From an uncultured Lachnoclostridium sp. (GTDB taxonomy: Bacteria > Bacillota > Clostridia > Lachnospirales > Lachnospiraceae), in contig CAJMFH010000024.1 of NCBI GenBank assembly GCA_905212635.1, positions 1 through 39,355 of the forward strand: a stretch of DNA of 39,355 bases, read 5' to 3'. The translations under genes and the position numbers were made by a program. The number at the start of each line of letters is the position of its first letter. Within the stretch, counting starts at the first letter, position 1. Shown one piece after another: positions 31,799 through 39,355 of the stretch. The notes beneath the pieces were generated by a model. The model did no database searches. It saw only the letters and a list, made by a program, of their open reading frames with translations, and was not told the DNA's origin.

Positions 31799-32818
31799 AT
31801 GTACACAGAGAATTTTGAAGAGCAAATTTTATTTGCACCTGCAAAAAAAGATGGAAAGGCATGTAATCATCTCAAAATTGTTACAGCATTTACTGATGTA
31901 GAACGTATTTCCAGTCATTTAATTAAGTTGTTTGATGGGAAAAACAAGGAATATGTAGCCAATATTAAAGTGGATATTATTTTAGGAATGATAAGAGGTG
32001 CAGGACTTACATTGAAAAAGCATAAGAAGATCTGTTTACTGCTTAAAAGGCTGAATAGCGTTTCAGGAATGCCTAAAGTTACCTGCCGTTATATAGTCGA
32101 AGGAAAGCAGGTGCATTCTAAAGTATATATTTGGTGCAAAGGAAATAAAGCCGTAGAAGCATATAATGGTTCTGCAAATTATACGATGAATGCATTTTTT
32201 GCTCGCCGCGAATGTATGGATTCCTGCAATCCGCAAGAGGCAAATCGATATTATAAAAGTTTATTGAAAGACACAATCGATTGCTTTGATGAATTAATAA
32301 AAGAAAAAGTGTCATTTTCAGTGAAAAGAAGTGCGGAAGAGGATATTGCAGATACAAACTTGGAGAACTTAACGTGGGAGCATTATCAAGAGTTGGAGCC
32401 GGTGGACAGTATTGAGGTTTCATTGTTAAAAGCGGATGGAAGTGATACTGGATACGGTTCTGGGGTAAATTGGGGCATTCGTAAAAATGGTTATAAACGA
32501 AATCGTAACCAGGCATATATTCCGTATAATACTGGCGACCAAAAAACAGGATTTTTTCCTAAGAAAAATGAAGATGGAACATATCCAGTGTTTAAGGTAG
32601 TTACACAAGATTATGATGCATTTTATATGCGGCAGGCACAGGCAAATGGTAAGGCCTTAGAAACACCAGAGAGCAACGCTATTATCGGTGAATGGATACG
32701 TCATAAGATAGGCGTGCCAGATGGAACTTATATTACAAAGCAGATGCTCGAAACAGCCGATGGCACAACAGTAGTATTTAAGAAATTTGAAGATGGTATT
32801 TATACGTTGGAGTACTAA
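31799..32818 (+). CDS. NgoFVII-type restriction endonuclease (phospholipase D fold)
   Basis: The product has 339 residues, ATG 31799 with AAAGGAG upstream and 3 bp after the methyltransferase stop. The N-terminal half carries a single PLD-type active site: VHSKVYIWCKG (His106, Lys108) and AYNGSANYT (Asn123, Ser125). The C-terminal half (about 185-339; NWGIRKNGYKRNRNQAYIPY) resembles the DNA-recognition part of the NgoFVII family. PLD-fold nucleases act as dimers without metal. It is likely the main cognate nuclease of the 5mC methyltransferase. Confidence 0.85.
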   Translation: MYTENFEEQILFAPAKKDGKACNHLKIVTAFTDVERISSHLIKLFDGKNKEYVANIKVDIILGMIRGAGLTLKKHKKICLLLKRLNSVSGMPKVTCRYIVEGKQVHSKVYIWCKGNKAVEAYNGSANYTMNAFFARRECMDSCNPQEANRYYKSLLKDTIDCFDELIKEKVSFSVKRSAEEDIADTNLENLTWEHYQELEPVDSIEVSLLKADGSDTGYGSGVNWGIRKNGYKRNRNQAYIPYNTGDQKTGFFPKKNEDGTYPVFKVVTQDYDAFYMRQAQANGKALETPESNAIIGEWIRHKIGVPDGTYITKQMLETADGTTVVFKKFEDGIYTLEY

Positions 32819-32830
32819 AGGAGTGGTTGC

Positions 32831-34387
32831 ATGTTAAACTATTGGTGGGTTACACGCCCTAAACGAAAATTAAATTCAATTCCTGAGGTGCTTGCTGCAT
32901 TTGCGGACTTGTCGTTGAATGAAGAATGGGATGGTCAGAGAAATTCTCATTTAGCATACGAGGATGCATTGGAGCAGGCAGGGCTGAAAAGAAAAGGTGA
33001 ACGGCGTGACCAGACTGGTGGAGGTGCAAGAACATATAAGGCATGGCTTGTCAGCCTTGGTTTGATATTTACGCAGGAGTCAACTGGCAGGATTAAATTG
33101 ACACTGGCAGGAGAAGCAATTATGAGTGGAGATTCTCCAGTTGAAGTTTTGAAAGGACAGATACTGAAATATCAGTTTCCTTCTGCGTTTTCCATTGGAC
33201 GCGGAGTGCAGGTCGCTCCAAGATTTAAAATCCGTCCCTTCCGATTTTTGTTAAAACTATTGATGGATGCGAGAGTTGCTTATCTGACAGAGGAAGAAAT
33301 TGCTAAAATTGTTGTGACGGAAGCAGAAAACGAAAGTACAAAATGTTTCAATTATATTGTGGATAGGATTGAACAATTTCGTAGTTATGGAGACAGCTGC
33401 CTTGAAGAAGACTTTTTTGAAAAGTATAAGTCATCAAAGGGGAGTGTTAATCCAGAGCATCCGTACAGTCATCTTACAGATCTTGCTAATACACTGATAA
33501 ATTGGCTGGAATATACGCAGTTGGTAAAACGCGATGGCGGAAAAGTTGCTGTGTTGCAAGAGAAAATTTCAGAGGTTAAACAGATATTGGAAGACATTCC
33601 AAAGTTTATTGACCGTCCTGAGCAGCATGAGTATTTCCAAAGAAAATATGGATTAGATCCAAAACATAAAAAAGATAATCGGAATCTTGCATTAACCAAA
33701 ACCGTAACAGCAGCAATGATTGCAAGGCAGAAGATAATGCAGGCGTATATTACAGAATCGCTGCAAAGACCGATTACAAGAATTACACCAATGATTGTTG
33801 ATTATATCGTACAGGTCACAGGAATTGATGGGAAAACTGTAGAAAATGTCTTAGTGGAAACATATCCAAATGGGTCTGTTGGTGCGTTTATGACAAAATA
33901 CTTTGAAATGGCATTTAAAGGACGTGATGAAGCCACGGAATTTGAAAAGGCTACGGTAGAATTGTTTCAGGATGTGTTCGGATATGAAGCAAAGCATGTA
34001 GGTCCGATTGGTCTTACACCGGATGTGCTTTTATTATCAGACAGCGGTGGTTATCAGGCGATTCTTGATAATAAAGCATATCATAAGTATACAATCAGCA
34101 ATGACCATTATAACCGGATGGTGCATAATTATATTGAGAATTTGTCCAATTACAGCGATTCGCCAGATCGGCTGGCATTTTTTTCCTATATAGCGGGCGG
34201 CTTTGGAAAAAACATTGATAAGCAGATACAGTCGGTAGCTGATGCAACAGGAGTAAATGGTTCAGCAATCAGTGTTACAAATATGATTAAAATGGTTGAA
34301 CAGCATAATAAGGTGCCATATAGCCATAAAAGACTGTCCGAAATTTTTAGTGTGAATCGACAGGTATTGATGCAGGATTTGATTTAA
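32831..34387 (+). CDS. AlwI-family type II restriction endonuclease
   Basis: The product has 518 residues, ATG 32831 with AAAGGAG upstream. The N-terminal and middle parts (MLNYWWVTRPKRKLNSIPEV, GARTYKAWLVSLGLI) are helical DNA-recognition regions with winged-helix features. The C-terminal nuclease domain has LTPDVLLLSDSGGYQAILDN then KAY: Asp398, 14 residues, Asp413-x-Lys415, a PD-(D/E)xK site like that of FokI/AlwI. AlwI-type enzymes are usually type IIS and are protected by adenine methylation, so pairing with a single cytosine methyltransferase is unusual. It might be a second nuclease of the same system or act on modified DNA. Confidence 0.85.
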   Translation: MLNYWWVTRPKRKLNSIPEVLAAFADLSLNEEWDGQRNSHLAYEDALEQAGLKRKGERRDQTGGGARTYKAWLVSLGLIFTQESTGRIKLTLAGEAIMSGDSPVEVLKGQILKYQFPSAFSIGRGVQVAPRFKIRPFRFLLKLLMDARVAYLTEEEIAKIVVTEAENESTKCFNYIVDRIEQFRSYGDSCLEEDFFEKYKSSKGSVNPEHPYSHLTDLANTLINWLEYTQLVKRDGGKVAVLQEKISEVKQILEDIPKFIDRPEQHEYFQRKYGLDPKHKKDNRNLALTKTVTAAMIARQKIMQAYITESLQRPITRITPMIVDYIVQVTGIDGKTVENVLVETYPNGSVGAFMTKYFEMAFKGRDEATEFEKATVELFQDVFGYEAKHVGPIGLTPDVLLLSDSGGYQAILDNKAYHKYTISNDHYNRMVHNYIENLSNYSDSPDRLAFFSYIAGGFGKNIDKQIQSVADATGVNGSAISVTNMIKMVEQHNKVPYSHKRLSEIFSVNRQVLMQDLI

Positions 34388-34405
34388 AGCTACAGAGGTG
34401 ATGTG

Positions 34406-34861
34406 ATGGATAACCTTACAAAGGAGCAACGGCGGAAAAATATGCAGCATATTCACTCAAAAGATACCAAGATAGAGGTTATTCTGCGGAAAGCGTTGTG
34501 GCAGAAAGGGTATCGCTATCGTAAAAACTGCAAAGATATTCCAGGAAAACCAGATATTGTGTTGACTAAGTACAAAATTGCAATATTCTGTGATGGAGAG
34601 TTTTTTCATGGGAAAGACTGGGAAGTCTTAAAGCCGCGATTAGAGAAAAGCAATAACGGAGAGTATTGGATTAGTAAAATATCACGAAACCGGGAACGGG
34701 ATGATGAGATTAACAAGAAATTGTTATTTGAAGGATGGACTGTAATTCGGTTTTGGGAAAATGAAATAAAGAAGAATACAGATGAGTGTGTCAGAGTAAT
34801 AGAGGAGGCAATTTTTGATTTAAAACTCAGCAAGGAGGAGTTTGATGACACAATCAGCTGA
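34406..34861 (+). CDS. vsr: Very short patch repair endonuclease Vsr
   Basis: The product has 151 residues. ATG 34406 is preceded by AGAGGTG. Vsr nicks beside T:G mismatches that arise when 5-methylcytosine deaminates, so it limits mutation at the methyltransferase sites. The family blocks are NMQHIHSKDTKIEVILRKAL, YRYRKNCKDIPGKPDIVL (Asp50), FCDGEFFHGKDWE (His68), YWISKISRNRERD and GWTVIRFWENE. It is last intact gene of the operon and supports the assignment of the methyltransferase as C5. Confidence 0.95.
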   Translation: MDNLTKEQRRKNMQHIHSKDTKIEVILRKALWQKGYRYRKNCKDIPGKPDIVLTKYKIAIFCDGEFFHGKDWEVLKPRLEKSNNGEYWISKISRNRERDDEINKKLLFEGWTVIRFWENEIKKNTDECVRVIEEAIFDLKLSKEEFDDTIS

Positions 34862-34931
34862 ATTAATGGAAAAAGAATCTATTGTAGAAGAGTGTGAGAA
34901 ATTTTGGGGTAAAATAGTTTTAATATATTAG
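34845..34931 (+). pseudogene. Truncated 28-codon ORF after vsr
   Basis: A perfect AAGGAGG (34832-34838) precedes ATG 34845 inside the end of vsr. The ORF reads MTQSAELMEKESIVEECEKF and 8 more residues, then TAG. The strong site and overlap with vsr look like the start of a further operon gene whose rest has been lost. The short length and absence of a partner domain favour a remnant; a real micro-protein cannot be excluded. Confidence 0.55.
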
Positions 34932-35112
34932 CAAGCGAATAGAATTGGTTATCAAATTCGTGGTTGATGAAATAGTTCCGATAAGGTTATGGAAGCGATT
35001 ATGGATATGTACGTGTGAGAGGAATGGGGGATCGGGAAAAGGTTAAATTATAAAAAATATTGAAAACATAAATTGTACAAAGAAAGCAGAAAAATGTAAG
35101 AGAGGCGACGTG
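34932..35112. other. Non-coding gap before the DUF2971 gene
   Basis: This 181-bp AT-rich stretch shows no ORF of note, no clear terminator and no consensus promoter. It may be degraded sequence of the operon gene that begins at 34845. Confidence 0.5.
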
Positions 35113-36327
35113 ATGCGGAGAGAACCCACAAAATTTGAATACCGAAGAGAAACTTCAGCGTACGATAAGTCTGATTATAGGAGTAAATTTTACAAAGGAA
35201 GATGGGAAAAAGCTTGGATTAAGAATAGAGTTCAATACGCCATTAATGATAAAATAGATTTATATGAATCTATGTGGGAAGGCTATGTGGACAAAACAGA
35301 ACATATGCCAAAAAGATTGTTTAAGTTTTTTCCTTTTAATCATAATAGCCTTAAATGCATAGAAACAAATGCAGTATTTATGAATGATCCTAGTAATTTT
35401 AATGATCCTTTCGATTGTGTACTGTGTGCCAATGAAAATGAATTTCTTAAGCAGTCTTTGTTAGATTATTTAATAGAAACAGATGCTGTTAATCGTGAGA
35501 TATTAACAGTAGAGGAACTAAATAAATTAAAAAACAGTTTCTGTGGTAATTGGGAAAATACAGCTATATATCGAACCTTTGATAGTGTAGTTAATCATAT
35601 TTGTTTTGATGCTGAATTAAGAAAAATGCGCAAGGGTAGTGATGAAATTGATAAGGAATTATATAGGGCAAGAATTAAATATCAGAAGGGAATAAAAGAA
35701 CTAAGAAAAAGCATCGTAGGAGTTACATCATTTGCAGACATTAATGAATTTAAATTGACATCTTATATGGAATTATGGTCACATTATGCTCAAAATCATG
35801 AGGGGTTTTGTGTTGAATATGATTTAACACAATCTATTATGGATGATAGAGAGAATGCAATGATTCTAGGCGGATTACTACCTTGTGAATATGGAGCAAA
35901 ACAGATAGTTTTAAGCAAAAGAAAGATATATAAATATATAAATAAAATACCATTTACATCGTATGAGCAAATGGAGTTTGATAAAAGTATTTTGCTGTCT
36001 TTTCTCACAAAGTCATCTTCCTGGAGATATGAAAATGAGTGGAGACTTTTGCTTCCGGTTGATATATGTAAAATATATGCGAATATGATTCCTTTTTTTC
36101 CAATTAAAGCAATATACATAGGATGTAGAATGCCGGTTGATAATAGAGAGTATTTATATCGGTATGCACAACGAAAAGGGGTTAAAATTTATGATATGTC
36201 TATGCATGAATATAATTTTGAGTTAGAGGGCGACTATTCTGAAACGGAAATAAATCGATATTTTGAGCTGAAAGAAGAAAGTAAACAAAGAAATTTGAAA
36301 GATAGTAGATATAAGTTCTGGGAATAA
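35113..36327 (+). CDS. DUF2971 domain protein
   Basis: The product has 404 residues; ATG 35113 follows GAGAGGCG, and a GTG codon directly before it is less likely. The DUF2971 blocks are MPKRLFKFFPFNHNSLKCIE, FMNDPSNFNDPFDCVL, SYMELWSHYAQNHEGFCVEY, SSSWRYENEWRLLLP and IKAIYIGCRM. The first ~70 residues are a charged extension. No membrane helix is seen. The molecular role of DUF2971 is not established; it often occurs in mobile or defence-related loci, which matches this position after a restriction operon. Confidence 0.85.
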   Translation: MRREPTKFEYRRETSAYDKSDYRSKFYKGRWEKAWIKNRVQYAINDKIDLYESMWEGYVDKTEHMPKRLFKFFPFNHNSLKCIETNAVFMNDPSNFNDPFDCVLCANENEFLKQSLLDYLIETDAVNREILTVEELNKLKNSFCGNWENTAIYRTFDSVVNHICFDAELRKMRKGSDEIDKELYRARIKYQKGIKELRKSIVGVTSFADINEFKLTSYMELWSHYAQNHEGFCVEYDLTQSIMDDRENAMILGGLLPCEYGAKQIVLSKRKIYKYINKIPFTSYEQMEFDKSILLSFLTKSSSWRYENEWRLLLPVDICKIYANMIPFFPIKAIYIGCRMPVDNREYLYRYAQRKGVKIYDMSMHEYNFELEGDYSETEINRYFELKEESKQRNLKDSRYKFWE

Positions 36328-36416
36328 TGGTTGTTTATATATAGATGGTAAGCACCTAATTTTAGGGTGGGTTCCATTCTCTATAATAATTGTTAGAAAA
36401 CACAGGCTAGATTTAA

Positions 36417-36632
36417 GTGTTTTACTCTATATCAACAATTAATGAATTAGATACAATGGGGAGAGATAGTGCTGGCGAGTTGGAGGCGGTTCTGTCAGGA
36501 TCATTGTCAGCAGTTTTGAACGATAAGCAACAGTCCAAAAAAGTATCTAATATTCTTCAGGCTATGAAGCGAGAAGGTATTGCTGATGTTGACGGTGTTG
36601 GACATGTTGCAAGATGGTATTTGAAAAAATAA
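36417..36632 (+). pseudogene. C-terminal remnant of an unidentified protein
   Basis: A 71-codon frame opens at GTG 36417 right after a stop, with no ribosome binding site. The text DSAGELEAVLSGSLSAVLND, KQQSKKVSNILQAMKREGIA, DVDGVGHVARWYLKK ends like a winged-helix C-terminal domain. It looks like the tail of a larger gene lost to rearrangement, possibly the one begun at 34845; that link is speculative. Confidence 0.5.
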
Positions 36633-36936
36633 GCATTTGAACTAATTTAGCTAAAGAAAAAACGATTTGGTCTAAGTGCTTAACGAAAAATACCGAAAAA
36701 TATGGACTTTTCCATGGACTAATAGATATAATTAGTTCAAAATTAGTCCAAGATGGAATATTTAAGTTCCGTTGCTGGATAAATTGCAGAAAGCGAAGAA
36801 GAAATTATAAAGAGTTGTTAGCAAAATGTAAGCAAAAAATGTGGCAAACTCAGAAAATCGCAAGAATAAGTAGGTAGAACATACAAAATCCCTGCTTTAA
36901 CGAAATGACAAACCACAACATATAGGCGTTGGAATT
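36633..36936. other. Non-coding right end of the island
   Basis: No gene is seen. It contains the inverted repeat TGGACTAAT (36715-36723) / ATTAGTCCA (36742-36750) and the right subterminal repeat 36816-36837. Confidence 0.6.
36816..36837 (+). repeat. Right subterminal 22-base repeat of the island
   Basis: TGTTAGCAAAATGTAAGCAA plus AA matches the left copy at 23595-23616 in 20 of 22 positions. It lies 100 bp inside the right att core, consistent with an integrase arm site. Confidence 0.55.
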
Positions 36937-36949
36937 GAGTTTGAATAGG
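36937..36949 (+). repeat. attR core: duplicate of the guaA end
   Basis: GAGTTTGAATAGG is identical to 23536-23548. Read in frame, the bases around it encode GIEFE and a stop, resembling the guaA C-terminus TIEFE, as expected when integration duplicates the gene end. Confidence 0.8.
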
Positions 36950-36970
36950 CTACAAGCAGTGCAGTCGCAA

Positions 36971-37020
36971 CCCGAAAATCATATGTCGAATGCTTGCGTT
37001 CGTAAAGATGATTTTTCGGG
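36971..37020. repeat. Hairpin repeat immediately outside the island
   Basis: CCCGAAAATCAT (36971-36982) pairs with ATGATTTTTCGGG (37008-37020, one extra T), and CGAA...TTCG pairs inside at about 36987-37003. It sits in a GC-richer stretch (36950-37090) with no gene, perhaps a small dispersed repeat. Confidence 0.6.
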
Positions 37021-37107
37021 CGAGACTATACGGCGCCAGCCGTCATGAGGATGGAGCGAAGCGGAATGGAAATGGGCAGTGCGAATAAGTTATAGAATAA
37101 AAATATT

Positions 37108-37163
37108 AGAGACCATAAGATGGATTTTGAACTTTTAATAGCGACATCTTATGGTCTCTTTTG
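37108..37163. terminator. Strong terminator hairpin
   Basis: AGAGACCATAAGATG (37108-37122) and CATCTTATGGTCTCT (37145-37159) match over 15 bp, followed by TTTGTTT. No intact gene precedes it on the plus strand, so it may belong to sequence displaced by the island or an old insertion. The rest of 37164-37390 has no gene. Confidence 0.75.
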
Positions 37164-37391
37164 TTTACAGAAAAAATAATTTTGTAATAAGATTTGTCGT
37201 TTTTTGTCGAAATTTGCGATGAAAAGATGGTGAATTTTGTAAAATGATGTGATATACTAGGAATAGATAGTATTTTAGAAAGGTAAGAAGAGTGAGTTAT
37301 CAATATCAATTAATTGGAAGAGTATAAGATTATAGCTTGGATCGTTCAGGATAATGCTTGTTCAAGGAAAAGATAGTTGTAGTAATTATAA

Positions 37392-37673
37392 AAAAGAATG
37401 TTTAGTGTTTCAAACAAAATGATAGAGAAAGTTTGCAGAAAAATGCTTAAGGATAAAATCAAGAAAGCCTTTCCCTGGGATAATGCCTGTATTGAATCCT
37501 TTCATTCATTGATAAAGCGAGAATGGCTGAACCACTTTAAGATCGGCAAATATTGTCTGGTGTTTGAATAGGTGGAAACATTTTATAATACTAAACGGAT
37601 TCATAGTCATTGCGATTATATGTCGCCGGATGATTTTGAAAAACTGTATCATCAGACAAATTCGAAGTTGTAG
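37392..37673 (+). pseudogene. IS3-family transposase remnant (C-terminal rve domain)
   Basis: The frame contains FPWDNACIESFHSLIKREWL, a small deletion near KIGKYCLVFE, an in-frame TAG, then VETFYNTKRIHSHCDYMSPD and DFEKLYHQ to TAG 37671-37673. This is the end of an IS3-type DDE integrase core with the conserved Glu in IESFHSLIKRE. The N-terminal part and OrfA are absent. It is clearly non-functional. Confidence 0.85.
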
Positions 37674-37742
37674 GCAAGTTAGAATAAGAAAACTTATTTT
37701 AATTTGTGCTAAATCCTGACATAGGACTAGAGGAGGTATAGA

Positions 37743-37928
37743 ATGTTTATTAGAAAAGTCAAAATTCATAATTTTAAATGCTATAGAGATTTTGAAATTA
37801 CTCTTGAAGAAGGTTTAAATATTGTTGTAGGAGATAATGAAGCAGGAAAGTCTACAATACTAGAAGCTATAAATCTGGCACTAACTGGAATTATTAGAGG
37901 AAGGACGCGGTTACAGCAGAGCCGGTGA
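37743..37928 (+). pseudogene. N-terminal fragment of an OLD/RecF-like ATP-binding protein
   Basis: GAGGAGG precedes ATG 37743. The text MFIRKVKIHNFKCYRDFEIT, LNIVVGDNEAGKSTILEAIN, LALTGIIRGR has a complete Walker A (GDNEAGKST), typical of OLD-family nucleases or RecF/SMC-like ATPases. After about residue 55 the frame enters unrelated IS110 sequence and stops. The gene has therefore been cut by a rearrangement involving an IS110 element near 37,895-37,910. Confidence 0.8.
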
Positions 37929-38520
37929 GATTGTGAGATATGCAGAGAAAAGTGTAGGATTGACAGACGGAAAGGATGCAGGCCGTGAGGCAGTGAAATG
38001 GTTCGCAGAACAGATTCTGCAGCTGGATGAACAGCTTGTAGAAATTGAAAGTGCATTACACAGGAAATGCAGAGAAATACCGTATGCAGAAAACATACTG
38101 GCAATCCAAGGCGTAGGCGAAAACATTTTGTCCGGGATCGTGGCAGGAATGGGTGACATCAGCAGATTCGATGATGTAAAGAAAATCCAGAAGTTGAGCG
38201 GAATGGGGCTGGTGGCATGCAGTTCCGGCAAGCATAAAGGATAGACAAAGATCAGCCACAGAGGACGCAAACGGCTTCGATACTGGCTGTTCCAGGAAGC
38301 TAAATCAGCGGTATTCCATGCAGAAGAATTCAAGGAGCTTCATGTGTATTACACAACACGAGATAACAATCCGTTGAAAAAGATGCAGTCATTGATCGTG
38401 ATAGCCTGCAAGATACTAAGGGTGATATATGCAATCCTAAAGACAGGGACAACTTATGATCCGCAAAAAATGCTGAAGGATATCAAACGCCCGGCATTAC
38501 AGGCATCAATGGCAGCATAG
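37897..38520 (+). pseudogene. 5'-truncated IS110-family transposase with internal stop
   Basis: One frame runs from about 37897 to TAG 38518-38520 with a single in-frame TAG at 38242-38244. The C-terminal transposase_20 domain is readable: IPYAENILAIQGVGENILSG, DISRFDDVKKIQKLSGMGLV, then KISHRGRKRLRYWLFQEA and KMQSLIVIACKILRVIYAIL. The N-terminal RuvC-like DEDD domain is missing. The element cannot make an active enzyme. Confidence 0.85.
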
Positions 38521-38940
38521 GAAACAAAGAACAGGAAACATAATCCAGAACTCTGTCGAGCAGCTGATGGAAAGAATCGGAGGCTGGACAGGGTTCTGGA
38601 ACAGAAACCTGTAAATGATGGAGTCCAAAACGGACTGCACTCACAAAAGACCAACAGGAGGCTGTGGCGGCGTAGCGTCCACTGAGCAGATCAGTACCAA
38701 GACAGTTGAATGCAGGTCAGTAACAATCAAACAAAAAACAAGAGCTGTAGCCGGCATCGGTATTATCCGTGGGGCATGACCCCGTCTAGGAGCTTGACTG
38801 GCACTCAGTGTATGGTAGATGGTACGAAGGAAGTTGGCACACGATGCCATTAGACACGGAAGGTTCATCATCATAGTTGAACAGAGGGAAAATAGCCTTA
38901 ATAAAGCAAAGAAAGAGGATGTTTTATTAATTAACCCCAT
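38521..38940 (+). other. Non-coding tail of the IS110-like element
   Basis: About 400 bp follow the transposase pseudogene with no convincing ORF on either strand. IS110/IS1111 elements have long non-coding ends that encode a bridge RNA; this stretch could be such an end, but no bridge-RNA fold has been shown. The region 38941-39067 also holds no recognisable gene. Confidence 0.4.
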
Positions 38941-39067
38941 TTATCAGCTATTCGGTACATGATACTACGATATCCATCACTGTAAGCTTTTGTTTTGAGG
39001 TAAATAAAAATCGTCAAAGCCAGTAAAATCAGTAGATTTGGGCTTGACAGAATAGGAAGGGCTGATT

Positions 39068-39325
39068 ATGATGAAAGCATTAAATGAAAAAATAAATAAT
39101 TTATATCAAAGCCAAAATAAGAATATGGGCGGAAAAGGTTTGTTATGGATGGCCTTGATTTTTGCTGTTTTAAGCTGTTATTTCTTTATACCTAATATTT
39201 TTTCTGAGGGAGTGATTGATAGAGTTATTTTTAGATATTTAATAATTGCATTTGCTTTTTTGGCTACATTGTCTTTTACATATATAGTAAAAAGAAAACC
39301 TCAAAACGATTCACTAGCATTGTAA
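39068..39325 (+). CDS. Small membrane protein with two predicted helices
   Basis: The product has 85 residues; ATG 39068 (or the next codon, ATG 39071) follows AGGAAGGG. Two hydrophobic helices are visible: GLLWMALIFAVLSCYFFIPN (about 24-43) and YLIIAFAFLATLSFTYIV (about 57-74), with a charged N-terminus and a Lys-rich C-terminus. No family is recognised. It is AT-rich like the adjacent mobile remnants. Confidence 0.6.
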   Translation: MMKALNEKINNLYQSQNKNMGGKGLLWMALIFAVLSCYFFIPNIFSEGVIDRVIFRYLIIAFAFLATLSFTYIVKRKPQNDSLAL

Positions 39326-39355
39326 TAGTCTTGTATAAACTTTTTTTGACGATAT

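Larger units (their letters stand above)
23549..36949. mobile_element. Integrative (probably mobilizable) genomic island at guaA
   Basis: About 13.4 kb lies between two copies of the 13-bp guaA end. It is visibly AT-richer than guaA and dnaE. It holds a repressor, excisionase, tyrosine integrase, MobC-like protein, RepA-like ATPase, inverted-repeat regions resembling replication and transfer origins, and a cargo of restriction-modification and other defence-like genes. No relaxase, coupling protein or type IV secretion gene is present. Insertion regenerates the guaA stop codon, so guaA stays intact. Confidence 0.82.

Overview
The window looks like chromosome of a motile, fermentative, plant-fibre-degrading Clostridia member, most likely Lachnospiraceae. 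The basis is gene content and order: rapZ-whiA-HPr next to murB, TM1266-hydG for [FeFe]-hydrogenase maturation, a DUF6465-type Lys/Ala-rich protein, a GH11-CBM36 xylanase, a flagellin and guaA, with strong AAGGAGG-type ribosome binding sites throughout. The species cannot be fixed from this sequence alone.

Core left part (1-23.5 kb). The murB end, rapZ, whiA and a Crh-like HPr form one tight cluster, followed by dnaE and pfkA. A small acidic membrane protein gene on the minus strand and a Lys-rich DUF6465 gene follow. Then comes a promoter, a structured and terminated leader, a TM1266-type regulator and hydG. An eda-type aldolase fused to a VOC-like domain lies on the minus strand, divergent from an operon of a hypothetical gene, truA, a small hypothetical gene and an M18 aminopeptidase. 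Next are a membrane-anchored pseudokinase-like protein, a secreted GH11 xylanase with a CBM36 module, a giant 1636-residue flagellin with about eleven degenerate internal repeats, and guaA (TTG start).

Integrated island (about 23,549-36,949). The last 13 bases of guaA, GAGTTTGAATAGG, recur at 36,937-36,949. Imperfect 22-base repeats lie just inside both ends. The DNA between is visibly AT-richer. It carries a RloC/PrrC-like AAA ATPase with a CxxC zinc-hook-like motif, a divergent repressor, an excisionase, a tyrosine integrase, a MobC-like protein, a RepA-like ATPase, oriT-like and iteron-like inverted repeats, and a small conserved element protein. A defence operon follows: a small XRE regulator, a C5-cytosine methyltransferase, an NgoFVII-type PLD-fold endonuclease, an AlwI/FokI-type PD-(D/E)xK endonuclease and Vsr. 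A truncated 28-codon ORF, a DUF2971 protein and a C-terminal remnant complete it. No relaxase gene is present, so the island probably relies on one supplied in trans.

Right flank (36,950-39,355). This is decayed mobile-element territory: a hairpin repeat, a strong terminator, an IS3-family transposase remnant, the first ~55 codons of an OLD/RecF-like ATPase that runs into a 5'-truncated IS110-family transposase pseudogene, about 400 bp of non-coding IS110 tail, and a small two-helix membrane protein gene.

The best candidates for something new are the two-nuclease restriction operon with its palindrome-rich control region, the RloC-like gene at the island edge, the structured leader of the hydrogenase-maturation operon, and the giant repeat flagellin.
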